From assembly GCF_001999245.1 (NCBI RefSeq), contig NZ_CP019630.1:3625001-3689000 (forward strand): a DNA stretch of 64,000 bases, read 5' to 3'. Below, piece after piece: positions 8,212-15,900 of the stretch. This DNA comes from Roseibium algicola. GTDB taxonomy: Bacteria; Pseudomonadota; Alphaproteobacteria; Rhizobiales; Stappiaceae. Position 1 is the first letter of the stretch, and the number at the start of each line of letters is the position of its first letter. The notes under the pieces are model-generated. The model searched no databases, was not told the DNA's origin, and saw only the letters and a program-made list of their open reading frames with translations. The translations under genes were made by a program, and so were the position numbers.

Positions 8212-9359
8212 TGGCCAGTATTGCTGGGAAAAAATCCGGCCTGACCTGGGCCGTTCAAATCTCCGTCGCAGCGCTCGTTCTGTTGTGGCTGTTCCCGACC
8301 GTCGGGCTGTTCGTCTCGTCCTTCCGGACCGCGGACCAGATCTCCAGTTCCGGCTGGTGGGCGGCGCTGTTTCCAGCGGAACAGAACGAGGTCTACCGGA
8401 CTTCGGATCCGGACGAGACCCGTGTTGCCGACGGAGACCTTTTCACCGTGTCCGGCAACATCTTCGAAGGTGAGCCGCGCGAGATCCGCTCGTGGGGCGT
8501 CTCATCCAGAGACGTGTCTGCTTACCAGGCGGGCGAAACGGCGGATATGGGCGATGGCGAAAGCCTGACGCTCCAGGCCGACGGGTCCTATGTCTGGAAG
8601 GGCAATGACAAGCAGATCTCCGGCCGTGGCCAGCGTGTTTTCGTGACCGCGACCGTGCCGCCGGAATTCACGCTGGAAAACTACCAGACCATCCTCTTTT
8701 CCGGCACCGGACAGGACAACATGGGCAAGGCGTTCTTCAACACGCTGACGGTCACCATTCCGGCGACGATCATTCCAATCGTCATTGCGGCTTTCGCAGC
8801 CTATGCCCTTGCCTGGATGGAATTTCCCGGCCGAGCCCTGTTGATCGCCGCCGTTGTGGCGCTGCTCGTCGTGCCGTTGCAACTGGCGCTCATTCCGCTG
8901 CTGCGGCTTCATCTCGCCGTCGGTATCGGCAAGGGATACATGGGGGTCTGGCTGGCCCATACGGCCTTCGGCATGCCGCTCGCGGTCTATCTGCTCAGGA
9001 ACTACATGGTCGGATTGCCACGGGACATCATCGAGAATGCCAAGGTGGACGGGGCGACGGATTTCCAGATCTTCACCCGCATCATCCTGCCGCTCAGCTT
9101 TCCCGCCCTGGCGTCCTTCGCCATCTTCCAGTTCCTGTGGACCTGGAACGATCTGCTGGTGGCCAAGGTGTTCCTGATCGATGCCACAGGCTCGACCACG
9201 GTGATGACCAACCAGATCGTGGAACTCCTGGGAACGCGCGGCGGCAACTGGGAAATTCTCGCGACGGCGGCCTTTGTGTCCATCGCAGTGCCGCTCTTCG
9301 TGTTCTTCGCGATGCAGCGCTACCTCGTGCGCGGCCTGTTGGCCGGGTCGGTGAAATAA
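8211..9359 (+). CDS. aglG: Alpha-glucoside ABC transporter, permease AglG
   Basis: 382 residues from the ATG that overlaps the aglF stop. After the first helix there is a periplasmic insertion of roughly 100 residues (about 45-150, rich in Asp/Glu/Ser) before the remaining five helices, a feature of the AglG/MalG-long type. The EAA loop reads ENAKVDGATDFQIFTRIILP. It pairs with AglF in the membrane. A longer upstream reading frame exists but lies inside aglF and is not used. Confidence 0.88.
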   Translation: MASIAGKKSGLTWAVQISVAALVLLWLFPTVGLFVSSFRTADQISSSGWWAALFPAEQNEVYRTSDPDETRVADGDLFTVSGNIFEGEPREIRSWGVSSRDVSAYQAGETADMGDGESLTLQADGSYVWKGNDKQISGRGQRVFVTATVPPEFTLENYQTILFSGTGQDNMGKAFFNTLTVTIPATIIPIVIAAFAAYALAWMEFPGRALLIAAVVALLVVPLQLALIPLLRLHLAVGIGKGYMGVWLAHTAFGMPLAVYLLRNYMVGLPRDIIENAKVDGATDFQIFTRIILPLSFPALASFAIFQFLWTWNDLLVAKVFLIDATGSTTVMTNQIVELLGTRGGNWEILATAAFVSIAVPLFVFFAMQRYLVRGLLAGSVK

Positions 9360-9392
9360 CATGAACAAAATCAACAATCGGGAGCAGCCGGC

Positions 9393-10484
9393 ATGACATC
9401 GTTGTCCTTGAAGAATGTCAGCAAGTCCTATGGATCGGTCGAAGTTCTGCGCAACATCAACATGGAGATCAACGCAGGCGAGCTGATCGTTTTCGTCGGT
9501 CCGTCCGGGTGCGGAAAGTCGACATTGCTGCGGATGATCGCAGGACTTGAAAAGATCACCGGCGGAACGCTGGAGATCGACGGTGTGGTCGTCAACGACG
9601 TGCCGCCGGCACAGCGCGGCATTGCCATGGTGTTCCAGTCCTATGCGCTTTATCCGCATATGACAGTCTACGACAACATGGCCTTCGCCCTGAAGCTGGC
9701 GGGCAAGTCGCGCGACGAAATCGACAAGGCCGTGCGGGCGGCTGCGGACAGGCTGCAGCTCACTGCCTATCTCGACCGCCTGCCGAAAGCACTGTCCGGC
9801 GGTCAACGCCAGCGCGTTGCCATCGGCCGCTCGATCGTGCGGGATCCCAAGGTGTTCCTGTTTGACGAACCGCTGTCGAACCTCGATGCCGCCTTGCGTG
9901 TCGCCACCCGGATCGAGATCGCACAGCTGAAGGAGAGCATGCCGGAAAGCACCATGATCTACGTCACTCACGATCAGGTGGAAGCGATGACCCTCGCGAC
10001 CCGGATTGTCGTGCTGCATGGTGGAGACGTGGAACAATTCGGTGCGCCGCTGGACCTTTACGAGCGTCCCGCAAACACGTTCGTTGCCCAGTTCATCGGC
10101 TCTCCGGCAATGAACCTCGTCGATGCCAAGGTGACGGCGACCGGCCAGATGACATCCGTCCAGATGTCCGATGGCGGTCATGCGGATGTACCGATTGCCT
10201 CGCTCGACAGCGACAAGGGTGCGCGCGTCAAGCTGGGCGTGCGTCCGGAAGATCTCGGCGTTACCGAAGGTGACGATTATCTGGTCGCGGCGAATGTCGA
10301 AATCGTGGAAGCCCTCGGCGAGACAACAGTGCTCTATTTCGCGCCGAGAGAAGGCCACGATGCTTTCATTGCCAAGATCCCGGGTATCTACAAGGTCGAA
10401 AAGGGCACGGAACTGCGCCTGACGGCCCCGCCGGAAAAGCTGCATCTGTTCGATGGCGAAGGGCGGTCGTTCCTTTACAGGTGA
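9393..10484 (+). CDS. aglK: Alpha-glucoside ABC transporter, ATP-binding protein (MalK-like)
   Basis: 363 residues. Walker A GPSGCGKST (about 37-45), Q-loop VFQSYALYPHM, signature LSGGQRQRVAIGR, Walker B VFLFDEPLSNLD, H-loop VTHDQVEAMT, then a C-terminal TOBE/regulatory region with GVRPEDLGV. Last gene of the operon. In Sinorhizobium the alpha-glucosidase gene aglA lies between aglG and aglK; here only 33 bp separate them, so the glucosidase must be encoded elsewhere or a different hydrolysis route is used. Confidence 0.9.
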   Translation: MTSLSLKNVSKSYGSVEVLRNINMEINAGELIVFVGPSGCGKSTLLRMIAGLEKITGGTLEIDGVVVNDVPPAQRGIAMVFQSYALYPHMTVYDNMAFALKLAGKSRDEIDKAVRAAADRLQLTAYLDRLPKALSGGQRQRVAIGRSIVRDPKVFLFDEPLSNLDAALRVATRIEIAQLKESMPESTMIYVTHDQVEAMTLATRIVVLHGGDVEQFGAPLDLYERPANTFVAQFIGSPAMNLVDAKVTATGQMTSVQMSDGGHADVPIASLDSDKGARVKLGVRPEDLGVTEGDDYLVAANVEIVEALGETTVLYFAPREGHDAFIAKIPGIYKVEKGTELRLTAPPEKLHLFDGEGRSFLYR

Positions 10485-10522
10485 CATTCCCGGCAGGGTT
10501 GGGTGTTTTTGGTAACACTGTT

Positions 10523-10698
10523 GCCCCCCCTACCGCCTCGCCACAAGGGGGAGGGGACTAATGCTTTACCGCGCCACTATGTGGGTGCGCTGAAACCCGC
10601 TATCCTTTTTCAGGTATTCGGGCAGACAAGTGAGATCTTTTCAATCTGCACGGACTGATCCCCCTCCCCCTTGTGGGGAGGGGTTAGGGGTGGGGGTA
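10523..10698. repeat. Composite inverted-repeat element (G/C-run palindrome pair)
   Basis: Two copies of a roughly 38-bp module face each other. The left copy contains CCACAAGGGGGAGGGG (10541-10556), the right copy CCCCTCCCCCTTGTGG (10661-10676), with related flanks (CCCCCCCTACCGCC on the left, GGTTAGGGGTGGGGG on the right). The spacer of about 100 bp has no gene. It looks like a MITE-like or REP-type element between convergent aglK and the 10760 gene. The gap 10485-10759 holds nothing else apparent. Confidence 0.6.
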
Positions 10699-10759
10699 TT
10701 CATCGACTGAAGCTTGGGATACCAACCCCACTTAATCCCTGCCTCTAATCCCGGCAGAT

Positions 10760-11323
10760 CTAATGCTGATGCCCTGCATGGCTGTGCCGGGTTGCATTGA
10801 TGGATTCGACCTGGGCCTGCATCTCGATATGGCCGAAATCGAATTCGATCTCGATTTCGAATTCCTCTCCTTCCCGGAAAGGGCGGGTAAGGCCGCCGAG
10901 GCGCAGGGCCAGGGCGCTGGGAGCAAGAACGAGGGACTTGCCCGGTTGGATCGGAACGGGCGGCAGGGGATCGTAGCCGGTTTCACCGTCCTTCAGGGCA
11001 AAGCCGACCAGTTCGACCTTCGAGGCGATGTCGGTGTGACCGCCAACCAGCTTTACCTGCCGTCCGGAGGTGTTCTCGATGTTGACGAAAAGCAGCGCGG
11101 AGTTGCCCGAAGTCTGGCGGATCCAGGCGTGGACAGCACGCACGCCTTCAGACGTGCCTTCGTGGCTGTCTTCATCCTCATCGTGATGATGTTCGGCTTC
11201 GTCATGCGTTTCGTGTGCTTCTGCATCGCCATGCCCTGTTTCGGAAGCGGTATGTGTGCCGGACGCCAAAGCAGAGTGAGGCAGGCAGAGCAGCAGCGGC
11301 AACAGGACGGCAAGGGCGCGCAT
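10760..11323 (-). CDS. His-rich exported protein with a degenerate PCu(A)C-like domain
   Basis: 187 residues from the ATG at 11323 (AAGGA about 9 bases upstream; an in-frame TTG at 11332 is possible). A signal peptide (about 1-20) is followed by a linker with eight histidines among acidic residues (about 24-54, including EHHHDEDEDSHEG), a beta-domain with the PCu(A)C layout (VRAVHAWIRQT, LLFVNIENTSG, KVELVGF, PIQPGKSLVLAPSALALRLG), and a His-rich tail ending HSHAGHQH. The canonical Cu(I) ligands (His after VEL, the Met pair, His-x-Met before the last strand) are absent. Last gene of a four-gene minus-strand cassette with an ABC exporter-type pair. Metal binding by the tails is likely; which metal is unknown. 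Confidence 0.7.
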   Translation of the reverse strand: MRALAVLLPLLLCLPHSALASGTHTASETGHGDAEAHETHDEAEHHHDEDEDSHEGTSEGVRAVHAWIRQTSGNSALLFVNIENTSGRQVKLVGGHTDIASKVELVGFALKDGETGYDPLPPVPIQPGKSLVLAPSALALRLGGLTRPFREGEEFEIEIEFDFGHIEMQAQVESINATRHSHAGHQH

Positions 11324-11348
11324 TTGGGGCAATCCTTCAGGCTTCAGG

Positions 11349-12671
11349 TCAGGCGCGCAAATCAGTAATGATATTACGTGACATTGCCATGAAGGCAGGA
11401 AGAAGCGCGAGCAGCACCGTCAGACTGACGAAACCGGTGATGAGGTGAAACTCCGGCCAGTCGAGCGTTGCCGTCACCAGAATGTCCGTTCGGGCGGTGA
11501 CGATTGAGGAGAGGACATCGACCGCGATCCAGCCGACGCTGAGCCCGACGGCCGAGCCCAGGACAATCAGGGTGGCGGCATAGGACCAGACCACGGCAAA
11601 GACGAAGCGTCCCGGTGCCCCGAGAGCCCGCAGGAGTGCCAGACGCCTGGCGAACAGCCGGGCAAGGGCTATCAGCCCCGTCAGGACACCCGCGGTCACC
11701 AGCACCTGGGTCAGCACGGCCATCACCGACATGATCTGACGGAAGTCCCCCATGAGCGCGTGAAGTTGCGCAAGCACCGCGCCTGGGAAGAACGCCATGG
11801 TGTCGTCGCGGGTAAACTCGGACCGCAGGGCGTAATTCGCCCAGAGCTCATTGGCATGAACGAGTATCGCCGGTGTTCCCGGGAAATAATCCGCGTCAAA
11901 CGGCGGGCCGATCTGTGTCTGTCTATCCGGGCCATGGCCATTGGTCAAACCGTGCACTTCCCAGACGCTTTCCACCGGAACGAGAATGGCCTTGTCCCAC
12001 GGGCTGCCGGTGGGCGGCATCCTGCCGACGATGGTGAGCGCGTGGCCGGCGTGGGCATCTTCTTCCGCGCTGTCACCAATGCCGTGCGCGGGTTCGAATG
12101 TCTCGCCAAGCTTCAGGTCGACCCGCGAGCCGGCAACCGCTTCCCCGCTGCCGGCAAAGAGCCTGCCTTCGGCAAGGTTCCCTGCCAGATGGGTGACGAA
12201 CTGCGGCGTGGTGCCGACAACGGGTGACGACAGATAGCTGTCGCCGAAGGCAATCGGGGCGGCAAGGTCGACGTCGTCATGGGTGGCAATCTCGTTGTAG
12301 ATCTCGCCTCCCAGAAGCAGCACGTCGCTTGGTTGCAGATAGACGGCGGCAAACATCATGGTGATTTCGCTGCCAGGGGCTGCGACGATCAGATCGAACT
12401 TTTCCGCTGCCCGTGCCGTTCCCTTTCTGAGGCCGCGTTCCTGGGCTATCAGGCCAACGCCGATACCGATGGAAATGGCGATCAGGAAAACGAAGGTCAG
12501 ATTGGTCCAGCGGAAGCGCCAAAGCAGTGCTCCGACCAGCGCCTGAGGCCGGAAGCCCCAGATCACGCTCAGGCCGGTTATCACGGCTGGGAGCAGAAGC
12601 AGCACGAGCCACAGTGTGTCCTGGGCAAGCGGCGAAAGGTCCTGCCAGCGGTCTGCGAAAAAGTCAGGCAC
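11349..12671 (-). CDS. FtsX/MacB-type ABC transporter permease
   Basis: 440 residues. An N-terminal helix pair (about 20-75) is followed by a large periplasmic domain (about 80-300) containing a His-bearing loop (GDSAEEDAHAGHALTIVG) and WDKAILVPVESVWEVHGL, then three C-terminal helices with the FtsX signature region LARRLALLRALGAP. GTG start at 12671 overlaps the end of the ATPase gene by 8 bases. Such permeases act as mechanotransmission or lipoprotein/metallophore-type systems with LolD-like ATPases. The combination with a His-rich partner resembles metal-responsive FtsX-type clusters such as vibrio Zrg in layout only; orthology is not established. Confidence 0.8.
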   Translation of the reverse strand: MPDFFADRWQDLSPLAQDTLWLVLLLLPAVITGLSVIWGFRPQALVGALLWRFRWTNLTFVFLIAISIGIGVGLIAQERGLRKGTARAAEKFDLIVAAPGSEITMMFAAVYLQPSDVLLLGGEIYNEIATHDDVDLAAPIAFGDSYLSSPVVGTTPQFVTHLAGNLAEGRLFAGSGEAVAGSRVDLKLGETFEPAHGIGDSAEEDAHAGHALTIVGRMPPTGSPWDKAILVPVESVWEVHGLTNGHGPDRQTQIGPPFDADYFPGTPAILVHANELWANYALRSEFTRDDTMAFFPGAVLAQLHALMGDFRQIMSVMAVLTQVLVTAGVLTGLIALARLFARRLALLRALGAPGRFVFAVVWSYAATLIVLGSAVGLSVGWIAVDVLSSIVTARTDILVTATLDWPEFHLITGFVSLTVLLALLPAFMAMSRNIITDLRA

Positions 12672-13344
12672 CGGCGGCCTCCGTCTGCAGCTGGCCGTCC
12701 GTCACTTCGACGATCCTATCCATCCGGTCCAGCAGATGCTGGTCGTGGCTGACGGCGATCAGCGTCTTGTTCCGCGCGCGGGTCAGGCTGATCAGGTCTT
12801 CGATCAGGGCATCGGCGGTCTTGCGGTCGAGGCTTGCCGTCGGTTCGTCCGCGAGAATGATCTCGGGATCGTGGGCCAGCGCGCGGGCGATCGCAGTGCG
12901 TTGGCGTTCGCCGCCGGAAAAACTGTCTACGGTCCGCGCCTCTGCCGGCACCTTGAGGCTCTTGAGAAAATCCCGTGCGGTGTCGGTGATCGACCGGCGC
13001 TTCGCTGCCGGGTTGAACGCCGTTGCAAGGGAGGCGTTGCCAAGGGCGCTCAGTTCTTCAAACAGCAGGAAGTCCTGGAAGATCAGCCCGACATGGCTGC
13101 GGCGGAACGCGGCGCGGGCGGCGTCGTTCAGCTGCACCAGGTCGGTTGCACCCCAGCGGATATGACCTGTCATGGCCGGATGCAGTCCGGCGAGCGCGTA
13201 GAGAAAGGTCGATTTCCCGGCACCTGACGGACCACGCAGGCCGATGGTCGCACCTGGTGTTGCATCAAAGTGATCGCAGGAGAGCAGCACCCGGCCACCG
13301 GGTGTCCCGACGCGGAGATCGTCGACTTTAAGAGCAAGATTCAT
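12664..13344 (-). CDS. LolD/MacB-type ABC transporter ATP-binding protein
   Basis: 226 residues, a single ATPase domain of the short LolD class. Walker A GPSGAGKST (about 38-46), Q-loop LIFQDFLLFEEL, signature FSGGERQRTAIARAL, Walker B IILADEPTASLD and H-loop AVSHDQHL are all intact. It overlaps the permease gene downstream and follows the CPFC-protein gene by 9 bases, so all are one operon. Confidence 0.88.
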   Translation of the reverse strand: MNLALKVDDLRVGTPGGRVLLSCDHFDATPGATIGLRGPSGAGKSTFLYALAGLHPAMTGHIRWGATDLVQLNDAARAAFRRSHVGLIFQDFLLFEELSALGNASLATAFNPAAKRRSITDTARDFLKSLKVPAEARTVDSFSGGERQRTAIARALAHDPEIILADEPTASLDRKTADALIEDLISLTRARNKTLIAVSHDQHLLDRMDRIVEVTDGQLQTEAAGA

Positions 13345-13353
13345 GAGAAGCTG

Positions 13354-13791
13354 TCAGCTGCGTTCATAGACAGCATCGACAAGTCTTGCCCGGCTGACGA
13401 ACCCGGTCTCTGGATCCTTGAAGGTTCCCAGTTCCAGAACGCCCCGTGTCACGATCTTGCTGTTGAAGGCGACCACGTCGACTATGCGCTTGGTGTAGAT
13501 GGCGAGAATGTCCCGCGGCCATTCCGCCTCGGTTTCACAGAACGGGCAAACTGCCATCGGAATCTTGGTGAGCACGAAGAACTGGCTGTCGGCCTTCAGG
13601 GGTGGGGCCATGTAGCCACCGACCGATACCCTGGAGCCTTCCAGTGAATGGGCGAGGTCGGAAAAGCTCCGGTCCTTGTTGTAAAGCGTGCGCAACTTGA
13701 GGGGGGCATCTGCCGCACAGGCGGTGTCCGGCAGCAGATTCCCGGCAAACGGAGCGAGGCCGAGCCCGGCGATAAGCTGTCTGCGGTTCAT
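13354..13791 (-). CDS. Tat-type exported small protein with a CPFC motif, first gene of the ABC cassette
   Basis: 145 residues from the ATG at 13791. The N-terminus MNRRQLIAGLGLAPFAGNLL has an Arg-Arg pair and hydrophobic stretch like a Tat signal, cut near ACA-ADAPL. The mature part has a small beta domain (EGSRVSVGGYMAPPL, FFVLTKIPMAVCPFCE) with a redox- or metal-type CPFC at about 88-91, and ends RGVLELGTFKDPETGF. It resembles DUF3299-type periplasmic proteins. A TTG seven codons upstream (13812) has the better-spaced AGGAG and is an alternative start. Role unknown; context suggests it delivers a metal or thiol to, or receives one from, the ABC system. Confidence 0.7.
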   Translation of the reverse strand: MNRRQLIAGLGLAPFAGNLLPDTACAADAPLKLRTLYNKDRSFSDLAHSLEGSRVSVGGYMAPPLKADSQFFVLTKIPMAVCPFCETEAEWPRDILAIYTKRIVDVVAFNSKIVTRGVLELGTFKDPETGFVSRARLVDAVYERS

Positions 13792-13853
13792 GACATCCCT
13801 GGTTCTGGCCAATTCATGCTCCTAACTTATCCGGCTAATATGACAAACAGGCA

Positions 13854-13877
13854 AAGGCCTGCCGGGCGGCAGGCCTT
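13854..13877 (-). terminator. Rho-independent-type terminator after phoA
   Basis: AAGGCCTGCC and GGCAGGCCTT form a perfect 10-bp stem with a 4-base loop. Read on the minus strand it lies about 65 bp after the phoA stop and is followed by T-rich sequence (TTTGCCTGTTTG). It separates phoA from the ABC cassette. Confidence 0.65.
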
Positions 13878-13942
13878 CAGGATCCCTGGCCGGTATTCGA
13901 CTAGGGATCCCGCTGAGCGCGTGTTGGACGCTGGCTGAAAGC

Positions 13943-15445
13943 TTATTGGGCGTTCACAGCGTGGTTCATGACGTGGAAGATCACGTTCTGCTCGATGGTG
14001 CCATCGACCAAATGTGCCCACGGGCCCTTTGCGTAGACCGCAACATCTTCACCCGAATGGGTTTCGGAGGACTTGGGGATCAGCGCCTGCTGGACGTAGT
14101 CCAGATCGGTGGCGGTTTCCTGGTCCAGGTCCGGGCGCGAGCCGGTGTAGTCGTTTTCGCCTTCGCCCTTCTTCAGAACCGAACCGGTGCCGTTCAGATA
14201 GCCGATCACGGTGTACGGCTTGCCGTCATCCGCGGTCAGAACCTTGTCGGAATGCTTGATGCCCACCTGAGCAACGTCATAGCAAAGGCCGAGGATGGCC
14301 GAGCCGCGGCCGCAATAGCCGTTGAAGGCGATGGCATGTTCGTGGTCGGCGGTGACGATGATGAGCGTGTCTTCATCGTTGGTCAGCTCGTCAGCAATGG
14401 CAACGGCTTCTGCAAAGGCGACACCGTCGCGCATGGCGCGGGCCGCATTGCCGTCATGGTTGGCGTGGTCGACGCGGCCGGCTTCAATTTCCAGGTAGTA
14501 GCCGCCTTCGTTCTTGGACAGATATTCGATGGCTGCCTTGGTCATGTCGGCCAGGGACGGCTCGTCATTGTCGGCGCGGTCGGCCTCATATTCCATGTGG
14601 CTGTTGTTGAACAGGGCCAGGACTGGGCTGGAGCCGTCAAGCTTCAGCGACTGGAAACCGGCGGTGTCGGATGCGAACTGTGCACCCAGTCCGGTTGCAC
14701 GCTCAACCAGGTCGACATTGTCTTCGCGGCGGCCCTTCAGCCCACCCATTTCCTTGTCCTTCGGCAGGAAGTAACGGCCACCGCCGCCCATTGCCAAATC
14801 AACGGTGCCGGCTTCCATGGCGTCGATCAGCTGGGTCGCGATGTCCTTCTGCGCGGTGCAGCCTTCCGGCACGGCGTCTTCCCAGTTGCGGTTCGCGGTC
14901 TTGGCGTAGACGGCAGCCGGAGTTGCGTGGGTCAGGCGGGCGGTGGAAACCACGCCGACAGACTTGCCGGCTTCGGTCATCATTTCGGAGAACAGGGCAA
15001 GCTGGTTGCCTTCGACGGTGGAGCAATCGTCATGGATGGCTTCTTCGCCGAGGTTGATCAGGTTGAAGCGCTGCTTCACGCCTGTGTTCATCGAACCGGC
15101 GGTCGGAGCGGAGTCCGGCGTCTGGGCGTTGATGTTGTAGGTCTTGACCAGGGCGCTGTAGAACTCCGGAGTTTCGTACGGGAGAACGTTTTCCTCGCCC
15201 AGCATGCCTTTCTGCTGACCGTCGAAAAGGCGAGTGGCGTAGTTGGTGCCGACACCGTTGCCGTCTGCGATCAGCAGGATCACGTTCTTGGCGCGGTTGG
15301 TGTTCGGCTGACGGTCCAAAATGGCCTGAATGGCGGCTTCGCCATCCTTGTACCACTGGCTGGAGGCTTGCGGCAGGGCGTCCTGAGCAAAGGCGACAGA
15401 GCCGGTCAGGGCCAGCGCCAGCGAAGTGCAAACGATCGTTTTCAT
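13943..15445 (-). CDS. phoA: Alkaline phosphatase, PhoA family
   Basis: 500 residues with a signal peptide (MKTIVCTSLALALTGSVAFA, then QDALP). Metal-site and catalytic motifs of the PhoA superfamily are present: NVILLIADGNG (Asp of metal site 2), the nucleophile Ser in TPDSAPTAGSMNTG (about 112), EIEAGRVDHANHDGNA, and TADHEHAIAFNG. Length fits the family. It hydrolyses phosphomonoesters in the periplasm to release phosphate. A Pho box-like array of 11-bp repeats upstream points to PhoB control. GGGAG precedes the ATG. Confidence 0.92.
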   Translation of the reverse strand: MKTIVCTSLALALTGSVAFAQDALPQASSQWYKDGEAAIQAILDRQPNTNRAKNVILLIADGNGVGTNYATRLFDGQQKGMLGEENVLPYETPEFYSALVKTYNINAQTPDSAPTAGSMNTGVKQRFNLINLGEEAIHDDCSTVEGNQLALFSEMMTEAGKSVGVVSTARLTHATPAAVYAKTANRNWEDAVPEGCTAQKDIATQLIDAMEAGTVDLAMGGGGRYFLPKDKEMGGLKGRREDNVDLVERATGLGAQFASDTAGFQSLKLDGSSPVLALFNNSHMEYEADRADNDEPSLADMTKAAIEYLSKNEGGYYLEIEAGRVDHANHDGNAARAMRDGVAFAEAVAIADELTNDEDTLIIVTADHEHAIAFNGYCGRGSAILGLCYDVAQVGIKHSDKVLTADDGKPYTVIGYLNGTGSVLKKGEGENDYTGSRPDLDQETATDLDYVQQALIPKSSETHSGEDVAVYAKGPWAHLVDGTIEQNVIFHVMNHAVNAQ

Positions 15446-15497
15446 GATATCTCCCGGAGGTGAGGGTGCATCCCGGGAGCTACTTAAAAACGCTGCA

Positions 15498-15530
15498 TGA
15501 CATCTGATTGACAGTTGGATGACGAAACAG
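15498..15530 (-). promoter_or_regulatory. Pho box upstream of phoA
   Basis: On the plus strand TGACA occurs at 15498 and 15509 and TGACG at 15520, exactly 11 bases apart; on the minus strand these are GTCA-type half-sites preceding phoA by about 55-85 bp. PhoB boxes are 11-bp direct repeats of this type (consensus (C/T)TGTCAT). Inference from motif and target gene. Confidence 0.65.
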
Positions 15531-15770
15531 ATTTGTTATTTTATTACATAACTTCCACGATTGACTTCAACTCTTCTACTTCTGCGCCGTCATGTCTGTT
15601 CTTCGGTAGCGTCTTGTCATCGAACCGCAGGGTTGGCCCCGGCCGGGTCATCGGCCTGGCGGCCTCGTGAAAAGCCCGGGCAATTACAGATAGAAAAATG
15701 GAGTCCTGAAATCTGAGGACGCTGTCGCGTCCTGTGTTCCTGGGCTGCCCGCTATCCCCTATTGTCACAT

Positions 15771-15810
15771 CATTTTCATATGAGCGTCGAATAAGGTTCA
15801 TATGAAAATG
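15771..15810. promoter_or_regulatory. 13-bp inverted repeat, probable operator of the DeoR regulator
   Basis: CATTTTCATATGA (15771-15783) and TCATATGAAAATG (15798-15810) are exact reverse complements separated by 14 bases. Each arm holds the 8-bp palindrome TCATATGA, so two identical sites stand 22 bp apart, two helical turns. It lies about 90 bp upstream of the DeoR start. A tetrameric DeoR-type repressor binding two sites on one DNA face would fit. Confidence 0.55.
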
Positions 15811-15900
15811 TTTTAACGGGCTTCGAAGTCAGGCTTTTTCGAGTCAACATGATGCCTTTGGAGCAACTGGCCTTCTGCATTTGCAGGAGGAGAGGGGACG

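Larger units (their letters stand above)
15446..15900. other. Divergent regulatory region between phoA and the DeoR gene
   Basis: About 455 bp carrying the Pho box array (15498-15530) near phoA and a 13-bp inverted repeat (15771-15810) near the DeoR gene. An 85-codon open frame on the minus strand (15544-15801) lacks protein-like features and overlaps the regulatory repeat, so it is not called. Confidence 0.5.

Noticed and set aside
8502..10487. 661-codon minus-strand open frame opposite aglG and aglK
   Set aside because: Antisense to genes with intact permease and ATPase motifs; composition rich in His, Arg and Gln, typical of a codon shadow.
13946..15463. 505-codon plus-strand open frame opposite phoA
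   Set aside because: It is antisense to a well-supported phosphatase gene with all motifs; its translation is low-complexity and without domains. Long antisense frames are expected in high-GC DNA.
15544..15801. 85-codon minus-strand frame between phoA and the DeoR gene
   Set aside because: It runs into the regulatory inverted repeat, has no good ribosome site and no recognisable features.
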